DNA of 64,000 bases from Branchiostoma floridae (GCF_000003815.2 NC_049982.1:32117749-32181748), one strand, 5' to 3'. Positions 23,100 to 36,031 are shown, numbered from the stretch's first letter. The notes: a model not told the origin generated them from the sequence alone. Numbers and translations: made by a program.

Positions 23100-25144
23100 G
23101 ATACATGCAAAGTAAGCAATATATTTGTGGCCTGCTGAAGTTATATGAAAGTGAACCATGCTAATTATACCTTATCATCATAAGTGATAGAAATGGGAAT
23201 ATCGTCTTTTTTCTTAAGATAACATTATTGGCTCCTTCAGTTTAGGTTTAGGAGATGATCAACTAATTTAATAATGCATTGATGGAAACATTATGTCAGT
23301 TGTAAGGGTTAAAATCTTTTCGTAAATGTATGAGGTTGTGGAACTCTAGTTTAAACATGAAACTTAATAGTTCTATATGTTGGAAGGTAAATGGTTTTCT
23401 CAACCCATGAAATTTTAGAGATTTGCGATTTTTTCATTTGTATCACTCACGCTCCCATATAATCAACCTGGAAGCTTTGTCAGCTGTCAATTTTGTCCAG
23501 GATTAGCGTTCTTCTTGCAATTGGAAGCAAAGAAATAACCATAACATCAGTATGTTGTGCAAATACTTTCATGATTTGTGTATTATTTGTGGGGTTTGAT
23601 TATTGTATCTCTTGATTAATTCTGTTTTCCTTCAATAATGTTACACAACACGTTTGAGGAATTGCATTTTCCACTGTATATATAAAAAAATTATTGACTG
23701 GCCAATCATTCTGTATCTTGCAGTTTATCAACTATATCATCATTTTTTTGTCATTTATATACATCACGTGCAATTTGTTTAATACCTCTATCCATTTTTG
23801 AATATAAATGATTACTAGTACTGATGTGGTCTTTTTCTTGCCCTTATGACTAATGACATAACTAGATCCTCAATTGATGTGTTTTTTGTTCCTTCATCAC
23901 TCTGCTGTAAGTAGTTCAGAGCATTTCTGACTCCCGCTCTGTGCCAGCTTAGCACTAATTTCCAGCGTTTGACATGAAATTCCCTTTCTGCATTAACACT
24001 TTGTGTGTTTGAGTGTACACGTTACAGGTGACTGTGGACTAATGGACTGGTGTAGAGCAGGTGCTGGGAGAGGAGAAAAGGAAGACTAAGCCTTAGGACA
24101 GGGTCTTCATTCGAGGCCATTCCAGGCACAATCATGTCGCAGAATAATTTCTCTAGTTGATCGTTTGATAGTTAAGAAGTTTATTTGCAAGTTTGTGCCC
24201 GAGGGCTAATTGCAAGTACATGGTATAAACATTGTAGATATACAAGTCACAGTGGATTGATATGAACAATATTCTACTCTAATACTACTAGTGTTGGCTC
24301 TCAGAGGAGATACATCACAGTATTTTGACATCGGACTCTGGAATACATGTACTTTTCCTATTTTTTTTGCCTTTGTCATTGAAGTTTTTTGAGGGTTGCA
24401 TAGCCGACAATGTGGTCAGTTCGATTTGTTCTTTTCCAATTGGACTTCTTATATGTGTCGACTGTTGTTACAGTAGTTATTGCGCATACAGGGGAATTAC
24501 AATGTAATTCAATGATTGACCCTCATCTGAACTTGAAGTGTACGTATAGTCATTGACCGTACTGATACAGGCTTGGATAACACTCGTATATTTTGTGTTA
24601 CGTAGATTGATAGGATGGAGGGTCTGTGCATTAGTTTTCTATGCGTGCATAAAATGTAGCTCACAAACTAACCACAAGGGGGCACTGAAGCACTGCAAAA
24701 ACTAAGATCTATATATAATTATACACATTGTACATTCAATACTAAATATTGCATCAAGATATATTTATCATCACATTTTTCTCTCTATACTACAATATGT
24801 ATAGCTTTATGAAAATAAAACTGCACAGATAACAATGAAGGTGTTCACAAAATCTTTATTGCATGACTGTCTTGAGAGTTAATTGTGATAATGAACTATT
24901 GAGAAATATCTCAAACATGATACAACCTGATTTTTGTACAAAATAGAAATAGGCATATTCTATTATTGGCGAAGGTAACTATAACATCGCTATCTCACAA
25001 CCCCCCACGTTATACATCATTTAAGCTCAAACAATGCTTGTTTCACACATCGGTTTGCATTTTTGAAACAAAGATATCAAGGGTGAAGAAGGCCACCAAA
25101 CTTTTCAAGCCGATCAGCCGGAATGCCGATCAGAATGATTATCC
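23100..25144. other. Gene-free interval with an HLE-1 end
   Basis: GTATGAGGTTGTGGAACTCT ending about 23356 is a reversed HLE-1 5' terminus. The rest is AT-rich with no recognised gene. A possible acceptor and short terminal exon at 24028-24089 is mentioned with the candidate exon at 17588. Confidence 0.45.
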
Positions 25145-25300
25145 TTTGTATATTCCTGGGTATTCGTAGTGCATTCTAGAAATTCTTACTGCGTTCCAGA
25201 TATTTCTGCCCGTTCTTGGGGCCGTCCCGAATGTTATTGTCATGATCAAATCTTTCGAGGTGCATTTAAAGTGGAGAAATATCGAATGGCAGACTGTAAA
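25145..25300. repeat. Dispersed repeat shared with 14512-14690
   Basis: TTGTATATTCCTGGGTATTC, then CCGTTCTTG and TTATTGTCATGATC, paralleling the 14.5-kb copy; a shorter reversed match is at 7875. Non-coding. Confidence 0.45.
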
Positions 25301-25329
25301 CATGAGATTTAGTGACATAAGTTATGACC

Positions 25330-26292
25330 GTTTAAGTTTGGAACTGCATGGAGTATTCGTGAAAAAATTCCAAAAAGGCAACAACGGATTTTCAATATGT
25401 AGGTATCCTTGACGGAGATGTAAACAATGGACTGTGTAAATGTATTTCAGTATTACATATAATTTTTCAAAATAGGACTAATAAGTCGGGACGGTCTATT
25501 ATAGCAGTTTTCTTGAGTCATTTTTGTCCTGGAAATGGCACAGCCTTGGCGTTTGGGTAGAAGATAGATTTGACGTCAAGACAAAGTGGTATACTGTAAA
25601 TGCAGAAATGTTCGCGGTGGATTAATGTTCGCAGTGGATTAATGTTCGCGGTGACCGCTTCACCGCGAAATTAAAACCACCGCGAACATTTTTCTATTAT
25701 GATATCAGACTGCAGTCTATGGTGTTACCGCGAACTTAAATCCACCACGAAAAGTCCTTTTTCCCGCTACCGCGGAATTAAATCCCCGCGAACTTAAATG
25801 CATTTACAGTAAGTTAGGGACCCCTAGCATTGGTTTTGGAACTGGAGGGGAACGGTTTTGCCAAAATCTTCCAAAGAGGACAAATTAGGAAAGTAAATAT
25901 GGGTTTTCATAATTTGGGGCATGCAGGCACTAGTACATTTAATTTAGTAGTTTAGACAGATATGTACACAGGTAACATAAATGAGGACTTACTTTGCATA
26001 ATATTTGAAGATATTTTTTAATAATTACAGTCTTTTTGAATTCCATACTGAGACTTATCTAACACATGTAATTTATGGCAGGTGGAGCATAAAAAGAGAA
26101 TAGATTTAAAACAGCTGATTTGCAAAATTAATCAATTAAAACGACACTCCCCTATTGGCAAATGATGGGAATGTCATACTTGTGATGTGAACATGATACA
26201 ATGCATACAGATTATGTAAATGTGTAACATTTGCATATAATCTAAAAAAGCTGTAAATAACTCATGGAGGTATGAGGTCGCCTAAAACTCTG
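25330..26292 (-). mobile_element. HLE-1 element, copy C, interrupted by a TA-flanked MITE
   Basis: The right end (CATGGAGGTATGAGGTCGCC near 26262-26281) is the 5' terminus on the - strand. Internal sequence tracks copy A, including the GACCCCTAGC block and TTTGCATAAT tracts. A 220-bp MITE (25592-25811) splits it. The 3' boundary near 25330 is uncertain and no hairpin was found. Confidence 0.55.
25592..25811. mobile_element. TA-flanked MITE (Tc1/mariner-like), copy 1
   Basis: Ends are TACTGTAAATGCAG and GCATTTACAGTA, with TA at both borders; inside are inverted blocks containing TTCGCGGTGG and CCGCGAAC. Comparison with HLE-1 copy A suggests insertion at a single TA. A second copy is at 58759-58979. 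No transposase. Confidence 0.75.
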
Positions 26293-26841
26293 TTTTGTAT
26301 TGTAGATCACTTAAGAGTGCGTTTGATTTGAGTTAATGACAGTGACCTAACCCATTGCCATAATATATTCTACCTCCAAGTTGTGTTAAGCTGGTCACTG
26401 GTGTCCTCCAGGCCAGGGCTGTAGTCTAGCTTTCCTTCGCATGTTAATTTCTATACTCGCCTGGCTATAATCAGTAATAAACCCACCGTAATTCTTAGCC
26501 GTTTGTTTACTGGGGCTTGTTTGTTTACCAGGTTGGTGAGGGGTGAGTACGGGAGCCCCGGTAAACTAACAAGGCTGATACTTAGGCCAGGTAACTTTTG
26601 CTTCCTTGAAACAATTAAGAGGCCTAGTACGAGCTCCGGTGGTTCGGACACGTATCAAGAGGGAAAGGAACTTTACAAGTACAATTTTACAAGGAAAGGC
26701 GGATGGTGTGCTGCCGTGCTCCTCTGAACACGGATCAGTGATGTCAATTTTTTTTTATGCTATAAATAGTGGGATTTTTGGTTGCCCAATGGTTCCTCAA
26801 GCATCCATAAGTTGGGAGGGGTATAAATCATATAGCACTAG
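26293..26841. other. Gene-free interval, nothing recognised
   Basis: No exon pair with splice sites, no inverted repeat and no repeat family identified. Confidence 0.45.
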
Positions 26842-27062
26842 ACTAAGTTCACCATTATCTGCAGGGTAGCCTATATTCGCTGATTCTAGAAACAGGGTAT
26901 TTAGGCATATCAAGTCGATGACGATGGACAGTGGTTTCTAACTTTTATATGGAAATAGTTTGTAAATATTGTAATTTGAATCCACCATATGTTGACTTGC
27001 TATCCCTAATTACCTTCAAAAAGGTACAACGAATATAGGTTACCTAGCGGATAAAGGTGAAC
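26842..27062 (+). mobile_element. MITE family M1, copy 2 (diverged)
   Basis: Left end ACTAAGTTCACCATTATC and right end GCGGATAAAGGTGAAC match the M1 inverted repeats with substitutions; the interior ATATCAAGTCGATGAC block fixes the + orientation. Confidence 0.75.
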
Positions 27063-29569
27063 AAAAATTACATGTGTACACATGACCGTGGCAGGAATTC
27101 ATGTCTCTGCTTTCAGTATCAGCACTATTCTTTCTGCAACTAGTGAATCATGACATCAAATTATACACAGCCTGTATCAACAGAATGTTTAATCTCCTTC
27201 AACTATCATACTAAGCTATCTAAGAAGATTGCAGAGGGTCATTGTATTCTTTTATAACTATACTATGTATTGTACCTCACCGGTGTAAACCGGATGCACT
27301 ATGTACGTATTCTTTGTACATAAATCAACATGTCACACAAACAAACAAAAATGTATCATTAACTGGTCTTGAGATAGTCTTGTATTCATATTACACTGTT
27401 TGAATGATTGTCTGTATCAAGATATTACTCCAAAGATGGCTCCACCCCTAAGGCATCGCCAAAAATTAGAACTTATAAGTAAAACAGGTACATTTATCTC
27501 ATTCATTTGGTGATGCCTATACCTTATGCTCCACCAAAAGGAGCAAAGAGGATTAGGTAGGTAGGTATACCTTAGATATGACAGCAAGTCTTAGAGAACA
27601 TCTTTACTGCAATAAACATAATCAAATATCACACTTCTAAATGTAAAAGGCATGAACAAAATGTACCTAATACAGTACTGTACTTCAGGAAAAAATACTA
27701 ATACTAAAAAATTACAAATAAAATAACATCCTTGATCATGACCTACAAATGATCAAAACTTCAGGAAGCACCAGAAATTTCAACCAATAATATACAGCTT
27801 GAGTCAAATGTCTTTGTAAAAACGGTAAAATCACACTTTTCAATAAAATTACACATATACTCATTGAGAAAGTATAAGACCGGAAAGAAACACATTTCAA
27901 TATTAATAAGAAAAGTAATATTTGTATTAATTACCAAAATTTTTGATAACTTTTTATGTCATTCAGTTGCATGAACACACAGGAACGTTACAAATCGGGT
28001 TAGGAAAAAAAGCTATTGCAATATTAAAGGCACTTCTTAATGGCATGATTGTAGTGCATGCGTAATTAAGAGTGATTCATCTGTCTGACTTGTAAAGTCT
28101 GCCGAGGTGGCTTCTTATTGCTGTGCTTGAGACTGAACATTGTTACCTACTCAAATCACATCAACTCATAATAAACCATTTACTGCATTACAAAACTGAG
28201 AATTAGTGCACATTGTTTAGAAATTGAAAAAGGTCGTCACCGTAACACACCAGACATTCAGTCGTCCCAGATGTCATGAAAATATCGAAGACGAATTCCC
28301 TTTGTCATGACCAGTCCTACTTACAGTAAAGAGAGAGAAGCATTGTTGAAGAATATTAGAAACAAAACACACATCTCTCTTACTGGTACACAGAACAATA
28401 TTTTTCACACACAGCTATTATGTTCAACTCATATATTGGTCAATTTATTTATCTATTTCAAATGTAATGACTGACAGAGACGTATGGGCTGCCATCACAA
28501 CTCGAGGCCGGATTAGGACTCGCCTTGAGCAAGTACTTAAGCAAGTAAGTTATCAATAACATTTTGTTGTTATGTACTATGTAGCCTTGTAGTACTATTG
28601 TCTATATAGCTAGTAGCTCTTATTGATTGCCATACATTGTACCTTGTGCGATTGTTGAGCAATAAAATTCATATGTGACGAGCAGCACAATCAAAGCACA
28701 GTGCCTGCACAAACATAATACAATCAAAATTAATATTCCTGATTTGAAGCACAAATGTCAAGTTATCTAAAAATAAGTCACTGAATAGACTAAATCTGGT
28801 TATCTGAATACATACTGCAATTTTCCTCACATATGACAAACTATATTTTCTTCTTTAACAACACAGTTAAAGCTGTGTGCCACTTAACTCTTATTTCCTG
28901 TGAAGATTTTATGTATTTTGGCCTTACAACTTGGAAAAAACAACAACATTGTGATACAATCATGATCAATAACTGCATGATTTCAACAAGTTAGGAACAA
29001 CATAACATGACAACACAACTTTCTCCAGGAAAAACTACAATTTTATACCTTTTCTATAATGTTACATGTCTATTTTCTACTGTACAAGGCACATAAAAAG
29101 TGTTTCTGATATGAATTTATTTATCTATTTATATTGATATGAATAAGGCACATTCAAATCTTTACACAATGAATATGAAATACATGATAAACAATGATTT
29201 TTTTCAAGGCTCATGCCACAATTTTGAAATAATGTGACAAAATAGAATAAATTACAACACACATCTCTGAACATATAAGTAAACATGAAATTAAATTTGA
29301 ATATGTTTTGTATATTTCTGTTGAGAAAGATTTAAAAAAAATGTAAACCATCAAAATCAAATTACAGTATAAGTTGTATCATTAGGCTCATGTCTGGACT
29401 TCAACAAGTTAAAAGAAGAGGTTAAAACACACACACATCTCTGCTCATACAAGGTTTTCTCTTCCAGTTGTAAGAGTCAAAAAGCTGAAAACTATATATA
29501 CCAGCTTCTGTTACTCTAACAACCAGGGTCTAACAAGTTTTCTACAATTCAGTTTACAATGAAATTCAT
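27063..29569. other. Gene-free AT-rich interval
   Basis: I see no gene, no inverted repeat and no tandem array. It lies 3' of the - strand TMEM45 gene and could hold a distant part of its 3' UTR, though nothing shows this. Confidence 0.45.
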
Positions 29570-29960
29570 TATTAGCTATATTTTTCAGTGTTTACCGATG
29601 CTTGATGCCATGACTTTGAAAAGTAAGTACATCAAAATGTTACTCGTGGAAAAATCTTACTTGCTCTTTAACGGGCAAGCAGGGCAGGGTTTAACAAGTT
29701 TTCTAAAACTCACTTGTCCTATCAGGCAAGCACATAAAAAACTTACTTGCCCGAACCAACTGTTCACTTTGAATAACATATTTCTCTGTATTTTCACTTC
29801 CAGCAATGGCATTCTTTTATTATTGACTCTATTTTTCTGTGTTGAACAATGCTTGATGTCATAGCCATGATAAGGAACAATCAGATCAAAATCTCACTCA
29901 TGGAAAAATCTTTCACATTCACTTGCCCTGGACAATAAGGCTAGTGGACTTGTCCAACCC
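29570..29960 (-). repeat. Dispersed repeat shared with 62095-62330
   Basis: On the - strand it reads CTAGCCTTATTGTCCAGGGC, AAGTGAA, then a CAACACAGAAAAATAGAG block and TTGCTGGAAGTGAAAAT, matching 62095-62330 on + in order. Multiple ACTTGCCC motifs. Non-coding. Confidence 0.6.
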
Positions 29961-30100
29961 TGACAACAGATATGTGGAATGCAAGAAGCAGATCTAGCAA
30001 CTATATCACAGACTAACACTTTCTGATCATCTTTCCGACAGATTTTCTTGGCCATTTGGCATTGACAGAGTACTAGATATATTGTGAAGACATGTCAGTG

Positions 30101-32830
30101 TTAGTCCAGTTCTGAGTCCGAGTGTGCCTGCAGCATGTGTGAAGACAGCGGTCCCAGCTCCATGTCATTACCTAACTGTTTGTCCTTGGCTTGGTAGATG
30201 TGATAGACTACTGTGTACACAACACACATGAAGAGCAGGATGCCCAGGATGTGCCAACAGAACGCCATGGAGACAAACATCATGTTCTCATGGCTGTCCG
30301 GGTCCCAGTCATGGCCAGGAAAGGGAGGGTACAGGATGAACCCAACCTGCACAAACAGATAATACATTGGCTGTTATAGGATGTATCCACAGCTACATGC
30401 ATGTTCAAGTTTAAAACGCTTTAACAAAGGTGTACTGCTTACCTGCACTTGAGCAGACAAAACCTACAAGCTACCCACACCACAAGCTACCCACACTACA
30501 AGCTACCCACACTACAAGCTACCCACACTACAAGCTACCCTCACGACAAGCTACCCACACGACAAGCTACATTCATGTACCCACACGACAAGCTACCCTC
30601 ACTACAAGCTACCCACACTACAGCTACCCTCACTACAAGCCACCCACACTACAAGCCACCCACACAAGCTACCAACACTACAAGCAATCCACACTACAAG
30701 CTGCCCTCACTACAATTTACAAACTATAGCCACACTACAAGCAAAACAGACTAAAGGCTGTCTATACTACAGGCTACCCACACAACAAGCTCTAGCTACA
30801 CTACAAACTATCCACACTACAGGCTACCCACACTACACGCTATAGCCACATTACAGGCTACCCTCACTACAAGTTACCCACACTATACAAGCTATAGTCA
30901 CACTACAAGCAAAACACTCTAAAGGCTAGCCACACTACAAGGTACCCAAACTACAGGCTATCCACACTACAAGCTATCCACACTTCAGGCTACCCACACT
31001 ACAACTTACCCACACTACAACCCAACCACACTAAAGGCCACTCACACTACAAACTGCACACACTATTAAAAGGCTACAAGCTACCTACACTACAAACTAC
31101 CCAAACTACAACCTACACATACTAAATTCTACCCACACTTCAACTTACAAGGTACCCACACTACAACTAACAAGGTACCCACACTACAACTTACAAGCTA
31201 CCCACACTACAAGCTACCCACACTACAAGCTACCCACACTACAAGCTTCCCACTCTACAAGCTACACGTACCCACACTACAACCTACCCACACTACAAGT
31301 ACAACAAGCTACATGTAGCCCCAGCTCACCTGCCAGAACCATGTCCCTTGTAGCAGTGTGAATGCTGTCCTGATCATGGGCAATAGTAAGGTGTCAGGCC
31401 TCCAAGCTTCCAAGCTGCTCACGACCACGGACGGTGCCACGGCCAACAGCAGCAACTTGTGGAGACGCACGTCCAGGTCGGCGCGGCCGTGCAAGTGATA
31501 GAAGAACAACACTCCTTCCACCGCCAACGCCAAGGACATAGAGAGGTAATCTATCCCGCTCGGTACGGGCGCTTTCAAGGCGACCAGAACATCGCAAAAA
31601 CCGTTGAGGGCAAAGAAAAGGTACATGGTGGTGTGCTGCCAGTTGCCCAGGAGGTGGAACTCACCAGTGATGGGATTGATCAGTGTCCAGTGTGCAGCAA
31701 TCTGCTCACACATCAGTCCTGTAACAGTCATGTGGGTCAACAATTAGGAAGAGCTGTCTTTTGAAAGTCACAAGTTCTTCAGGATTAATCTCAGGGAAGA
31801 AAGAAGATTAAGAAAAGAGAAATAACCTTGAATGCATGGTCTTATTTCCAGATTTGCAAATAAGACTATTGTCAGAATACATGTTTTGTACATCTTTCTA
31901 CCTTATCACATTGCCTGCCAAACTGCCAAATAGTAGTCATATTCACAGAGTACGAATGCCAAGTCTGTTGTGCCATTATAGGAATATGTTAAAACCTGGG
32001 ATTTGTTTACAAATCAGCATTGTTTGGTCAGGAGTACCAGATACTGAGATAGTCTAACACACAATGTGCTGGGCATCTTTTGGCCGTTGCTTAACACTTG
32101 AAATCTGATGAAATGATAAAAACATAGATGACAAGCTGTTAAATGTGAATGGAAGCATTGGGGTAACATTTTGTTCTGGAGAATATTTCTAGTTTTGGTT
32201 CCAAAATCTTACAAGTGCCTTTAATGATGAGGCATCACAAATCAGGGCTCAAAATACTTTTTTTTCTGCATACCTGCGCCTGTGCAGGTAACATTGAAAA
32301 TTACCTGCACCAGACAAGTTTTACCTGCACCAGACAAATTTTACCTGCACCACTATGAATTTAGGAAGTATGGATCATACTAAAATTGTTCAGGAACCAT
32401 TGCTATTTTTCTTTTATACTTTATAGGTGGTAACAGTTAATGCAGCTAACAACAATCCATACACACCTACATCATAGGACGTTTATGTATAAAACCCAGT
32501 ACAAGGACCAGTGCAGGTTAGGTACAGGTAGACACCAGAAATACCTGCACAGCTCCAATTTCACCTGCACTAACCTGCATATGCAGGTGGTATTTGAAGC
32601 CCTGCAAATGAAGACGTACCTCCTAATGCGAATACGATCTTGCACAGTCCTTCCACGGGAACCCTGCTGAGAAAGCGGCACACCAGCGGAGCGTTCCTGC
32701 AGCACACCGCGGAGCTGGTCTTCCTGCCCCCCATCCTGCTGGCCCACATGATGGAGTACTTGATGGTCCACCAGATGGCAAACAACAAGAAGAAGCTGCC
32801 CGGGGCTGCATGACCCACTAGGTTGCCCAT
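30101..32830 (-). CDS. TMEM45: TMEM45-family (DUF716) multi-pass membrane protein, gene 2, three exons
   Basis: Exons in transcript order: 32830-32620, 31718-31330 and 30346-30101, with GT-AG introns (phases 1 and 0), giving 281 residues. Exon 1 has the same 211-nt coding length as in gene 1 and exon 2 is one codon longer. Family marks: MGNLVGHAAPG, LGNWQHTTM, FYHLHGR, LQGTWFWQ, LYPPFPGHDWD and the SDSELD tail. The first two exons differ clearly from gene 1 in both protein and DNA, while exon 3 is almost identical. Intron 2 contains a minisatellite (30462-31310) and intron 1 a MITE ending 15 bp from the exon 1 donor. A possible AATAAA lies at 29821-29816 inside a repeat. Confidence 0.92.
30462..31310 (+). 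repeat. Minisatellite, about 16-bp unit CTACCCACACTACAAG
   Basis: About 850 bp of imperfect tandem copies of CTACCCACACTACAAG fill most of intron 2 of TMEM45 gene 2, right up to the exon 2 donor. Units vary in length and base, with the cleanest run at 31195-31260. Frames inside it are by-products of the repeat. Confidence 0.9.
32243..32604. mobile_element. Candidate hAT-like MITE in TMEM45 gene 2 intron 1
   Basis: Left end CAGGGCTCAAAATAC and right end GTATTTGAAGCCCTG are inverted repeats, and CAGGG ends are common in hAT elements. The inside has several TTACCTGCACCAGACAA-like repeats and their complements. No 8-bp duplication could be confirmed. Its edge lies 15 bp from the splice donor of exon 1. 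Confidence 0.55.
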
Positions 32831-32883
32831 GGTTGTCTGAAAAAAAAAAGGACAATACAGAAGGCTTAAGCACAGATAACTAG

Positions 32884-32960
32884 AAGTAGGTACCGGTACA
32901 GAAAATTCAGGTACTAGTACAGGTCCAGTGTGGGTCCAGAGGACAAAGGCGAAGTAAAAA
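32884..32960. repeat. Dispersed repeat, ACCGGTACAGAAAATTCAGG type, copy 2
   Basis: Matches the copies at 14813 and 53676, including the GTCCAGAGGA block. Confidence 0.5.
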
Positions 32961-33394
32961 CTTTTGAATTGGCGATACTCAAAACAAATCGGTCCATTTT
33001 GCTACTCTATTTGGTAGAGAAGCTGGTCCTTACGGGCATTTTAAAATCTTATCTTCATACTAAAAAACTGCCTCTGTATAAAAAAATAAGTTGAATTATA
33101 AGTGACCATAAACTCTACCCTACTCCGTTCTTGTTAAGACTCGGAATGTCAGGTGAATTAATCTGAATCCCTAATAGGTAACATTATATGTACAAGTGAT
33201 GTCAACTCCCATAATTCTGCTGTATAGTACAGTACAGAACATGAGACATCAAAAGTGTTAGGGTTCCATCAGCTACAAATTGTTCCTTCATATTGCCAAA
33301 ACCTCTGAATGCACCAACAGTCACTACAGCAATGTTTTCAGCAACTTGTCAAGTTATGCTGTTGCAGCTGTTCATTAACAGTCCGACACCAGAC

Positions 33395-33645
33395 ACACAC
33401 ATATATACACACACATGCACGCACACACACACACATGCACACACACACACACACATGCACGCACACACACACGCACACACGTGTACACACAAACATGCAC
33501 ACACACACATGCACACACACACACACACATACATACATACAAACACACACACACACACATGCACACAAACACACTCACACACATGCACACACACACACAC
33601 ACACTTGTAAACAAACATGCACAAAACATAACCTTCTTACTGAAG
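33395..33645 (+). repeat. CA-rich microsatellite ending at an HLE-1-type hairpin
   Basis: About 215 bp of (CA)n mixed with ACACATGCAC units, followed by ACAAAACATAACCTTCTTAC and TGAAGGTAA, which is the HLE-1 3' hairpin (ACCTTC/GAAGGT) seen in copy B. The microsatellite sits where HLE-1 copies carry shorter TG or CATA runs, so it probably expanded from an element end. Frames on both strands are artefacts. Confidence 0.75.
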
Positions 33646-33777
33646 GTAAAAATATGCTATCAAGGTCTTAGATATAATATCTCTAGAATGTCTTGAACAC
33701 CTGGATATCTCTAAAGTGTGCATACACTGGTGATTATCATAAACTGCAAATAAAAGTTACTGATTTTTGCATTATTT

Positions 33778-35185
33778 ATTATATTTCAGCCATACCATAG
33801 GTATGGTGAAATATATTGTATTCGTAATGTTTCTTTCTTTCTTTCTTTCTCCTGTCAAATTTTCAAAGCAATTCATCTCCGCCGTTTCTGGACCAAATGA
33901 CTTGAAATTTGGCACAAGGGTAGAGTGGGCCAATACCCAAATGTGTTTTTTTAATTTTTTTCATATCTGCTCCTTAAATGATTTTATTGAGGTTTTATTG
34001 CAACTTTTGGACCAAGACTGTATATTTTGGCCCCCTGTACCATGGTATTACATCCAAATGACCTGAAATTTGGCACAGAGGTGCCCTAGATACTTATTCA
34101 AAGGATCCATGTATAATATGTAGTATAAATCACTTCAAAATGGCTCCTTAAGGAGGTTTTTGTGGGAGAGTTTAGGATAGGTAAGGTTGGAGTGCCGAGG
34201 TCAACGACCTCTAGGTCATTCTGGTGTGTCAGGGCCACAGGTGTGCCAGGTAGATCTAATTATCTACCTACCTACCTAGTCCATAGACATCCAGGTGGTT
34301 GGTGGACAAGGTGAATCCAATTAATGGCCAGCCAATGAGCGAGCTTATTTTGCTGGAAGAGTCCATTGTTGGACAGGGGGTGTATTTTAAAATTTACTTT
34401 TAGACTTTGGTGATAATGCCAATGTTTTTTTTAGCGGAAGTGTTTTCGCACTGATCCACTTGACTACTACTGGGACAGTCCATTTTTGCACATAGGGGGG
34501 GATTAAAAAAAAATCAGTTTTGGACATGGGTGATGATTCCGAATTCCATTTGTTAAATGGAAGTTTACCCCCACCTGAAGACTGTACATGAGGAGGATTC
34601 GGCAGCCAATCAGCAAGCCTTGTTTTATCTGGAAGAGCCCATTCATGCACGGGGGACTTTTTTTTAAATTCAGTTTCGGACTGGGTTGCTTCTTATACAA
34701 AGGCCATGTACTGTGAGTATTTCTGGACTTGTCTATTGTGCAATTTCAAACAGGGTGAGCTGGGAGATTCCATTCTTCGACGAAGGGGGTATTTTTTTTA
34801 AAATTCATTTTGTGGACTTCGCTGACTATTTTAGCTGATATATTTTTGGATCGCTCCACTTTACATAGGGGTATAACAGGAAGAGTCGATTCTTGCACAG
34901 AGGGGGGATTTTTTGCAAATATGGTTTTGGACGGCTGATGATTCCAAATTCCATTTCTTAGCGGAAGTGTTTTTGGAGTCGTCTATTTTTTTGAGTCCAT
35001 TCTTGAAGGGGTTTTCGTAAGATTCATTTTTGCTCATAAGTGTGATTAGTAGTTAGAAGTCATTTTAAGCAGAAGTGTTCCATTTTTGCACATGAGTGAT
35101 TTTGGAACAGTCTATTGTTACATGAGGAGGGAGATGGCTGAAATATGCTGTATTTGCTCTCAAGCAAATGTCGGCCTTTCTAGTT
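33778..35185 (-). mobile_element. HLE-2 element, left arm of the large inverted repeat
   Basis: On the - strand it starts AACTAGAAAGGCCGACATTT, with a GAGAGCAAAT stem and ATATTTCAGCCAT motif. It ends in a hairpin (ATTTCACCATAC / GTATGGCTGAAAT) preceded by a GAAA microsatellite. The last motif pairs with the one near the start. The inside holds diverged repeats (GGACAGTCCATTTTTGCACA-like). No intact gene. Its sequence is repeated in inverse at 36032-37439. Confidence 0.75.
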
Positions 35186-36031
35186 CATTTCTTTTTTTAA
35201 ATAGTGGGTTTAGGGTCATCAGACAGAATAAATCATGAATTTAGAATACTTTGGGTTTGGCAATTATATGTTGAATGAGAGGTATTCCACAATTGCCACT
35301 AGACCTGTTTGACCCCCTTGTAGTCATGAGGGGGTTTATTCAGATTCACTGAACCGTGGTAATGGGGTTAACCGCCCTAGTTACTTAATTAAGTAACGTT
35401 AACTCTAATCAAACTCCTTGCTCTAACGTTACAAGTTAAATGGAACCATGATTATAGTCTAATGAAATCAGAAACCTGGCCTCCACATCATCACATGAGC
35501 AGATAAGGTCAAAATTGCCTGTAAGGACGCGTGAATTCACCACCATTCACAATTCGGAGATTGTTTCATAACGATCGAAATATTTAGGAGTACTCACCTT
35601 ACCCCGACTTCGTTTCTCCCTTTTACGAAACCAGTGCTGCTAGGCCTTCCAAACCCCGATTCTATATAAAGCTAACTCCGTGGGTGTGCGTAGAAGTGCA
35701 CGTAAGCACTCGGCTAGATCCTAGTAACTAAATAACGTCACACCTGGATACACCTGTACGTGTACGTACGGTCGCGACCGGGGGCGGGCCACCCACGTAA
35801 CCCGGAAGTACTAACTTTTACCATGTGACCTGAATGTTCCATTGGATGTTGGAGGGGTGTTCTTGAATGTTGACTAAATGTTGACTTTGATAGGCCATTT
35901 CGATTTGATTTATGGATGACATAGAATCCCCCGGGGACTCCAAAACTGATAAAGTTGCCAAAAAATGTTGCCTTCATCATAAAATTCTAGTGTTTGTGCA
36001 TCGATTGGCACAACAGAAAATGTCATTATCA

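Noticed and set aside
30462-31310. CRISPR-like array
   Set aside because: Units are contiguous 16-bp repeats without spacers, in a eukaryotic intron.
31459-31764. Open frame antisense to TMEM45 gene 2 exon 2
   Set aside because: Shadow frame; the - strand frame carries the family motifs and fitting splice sites.
33293-33696. Several His/Thr- or Cys/Val-rich open frames on both strands
   Set aside because: Translations of the CA microsatellite.
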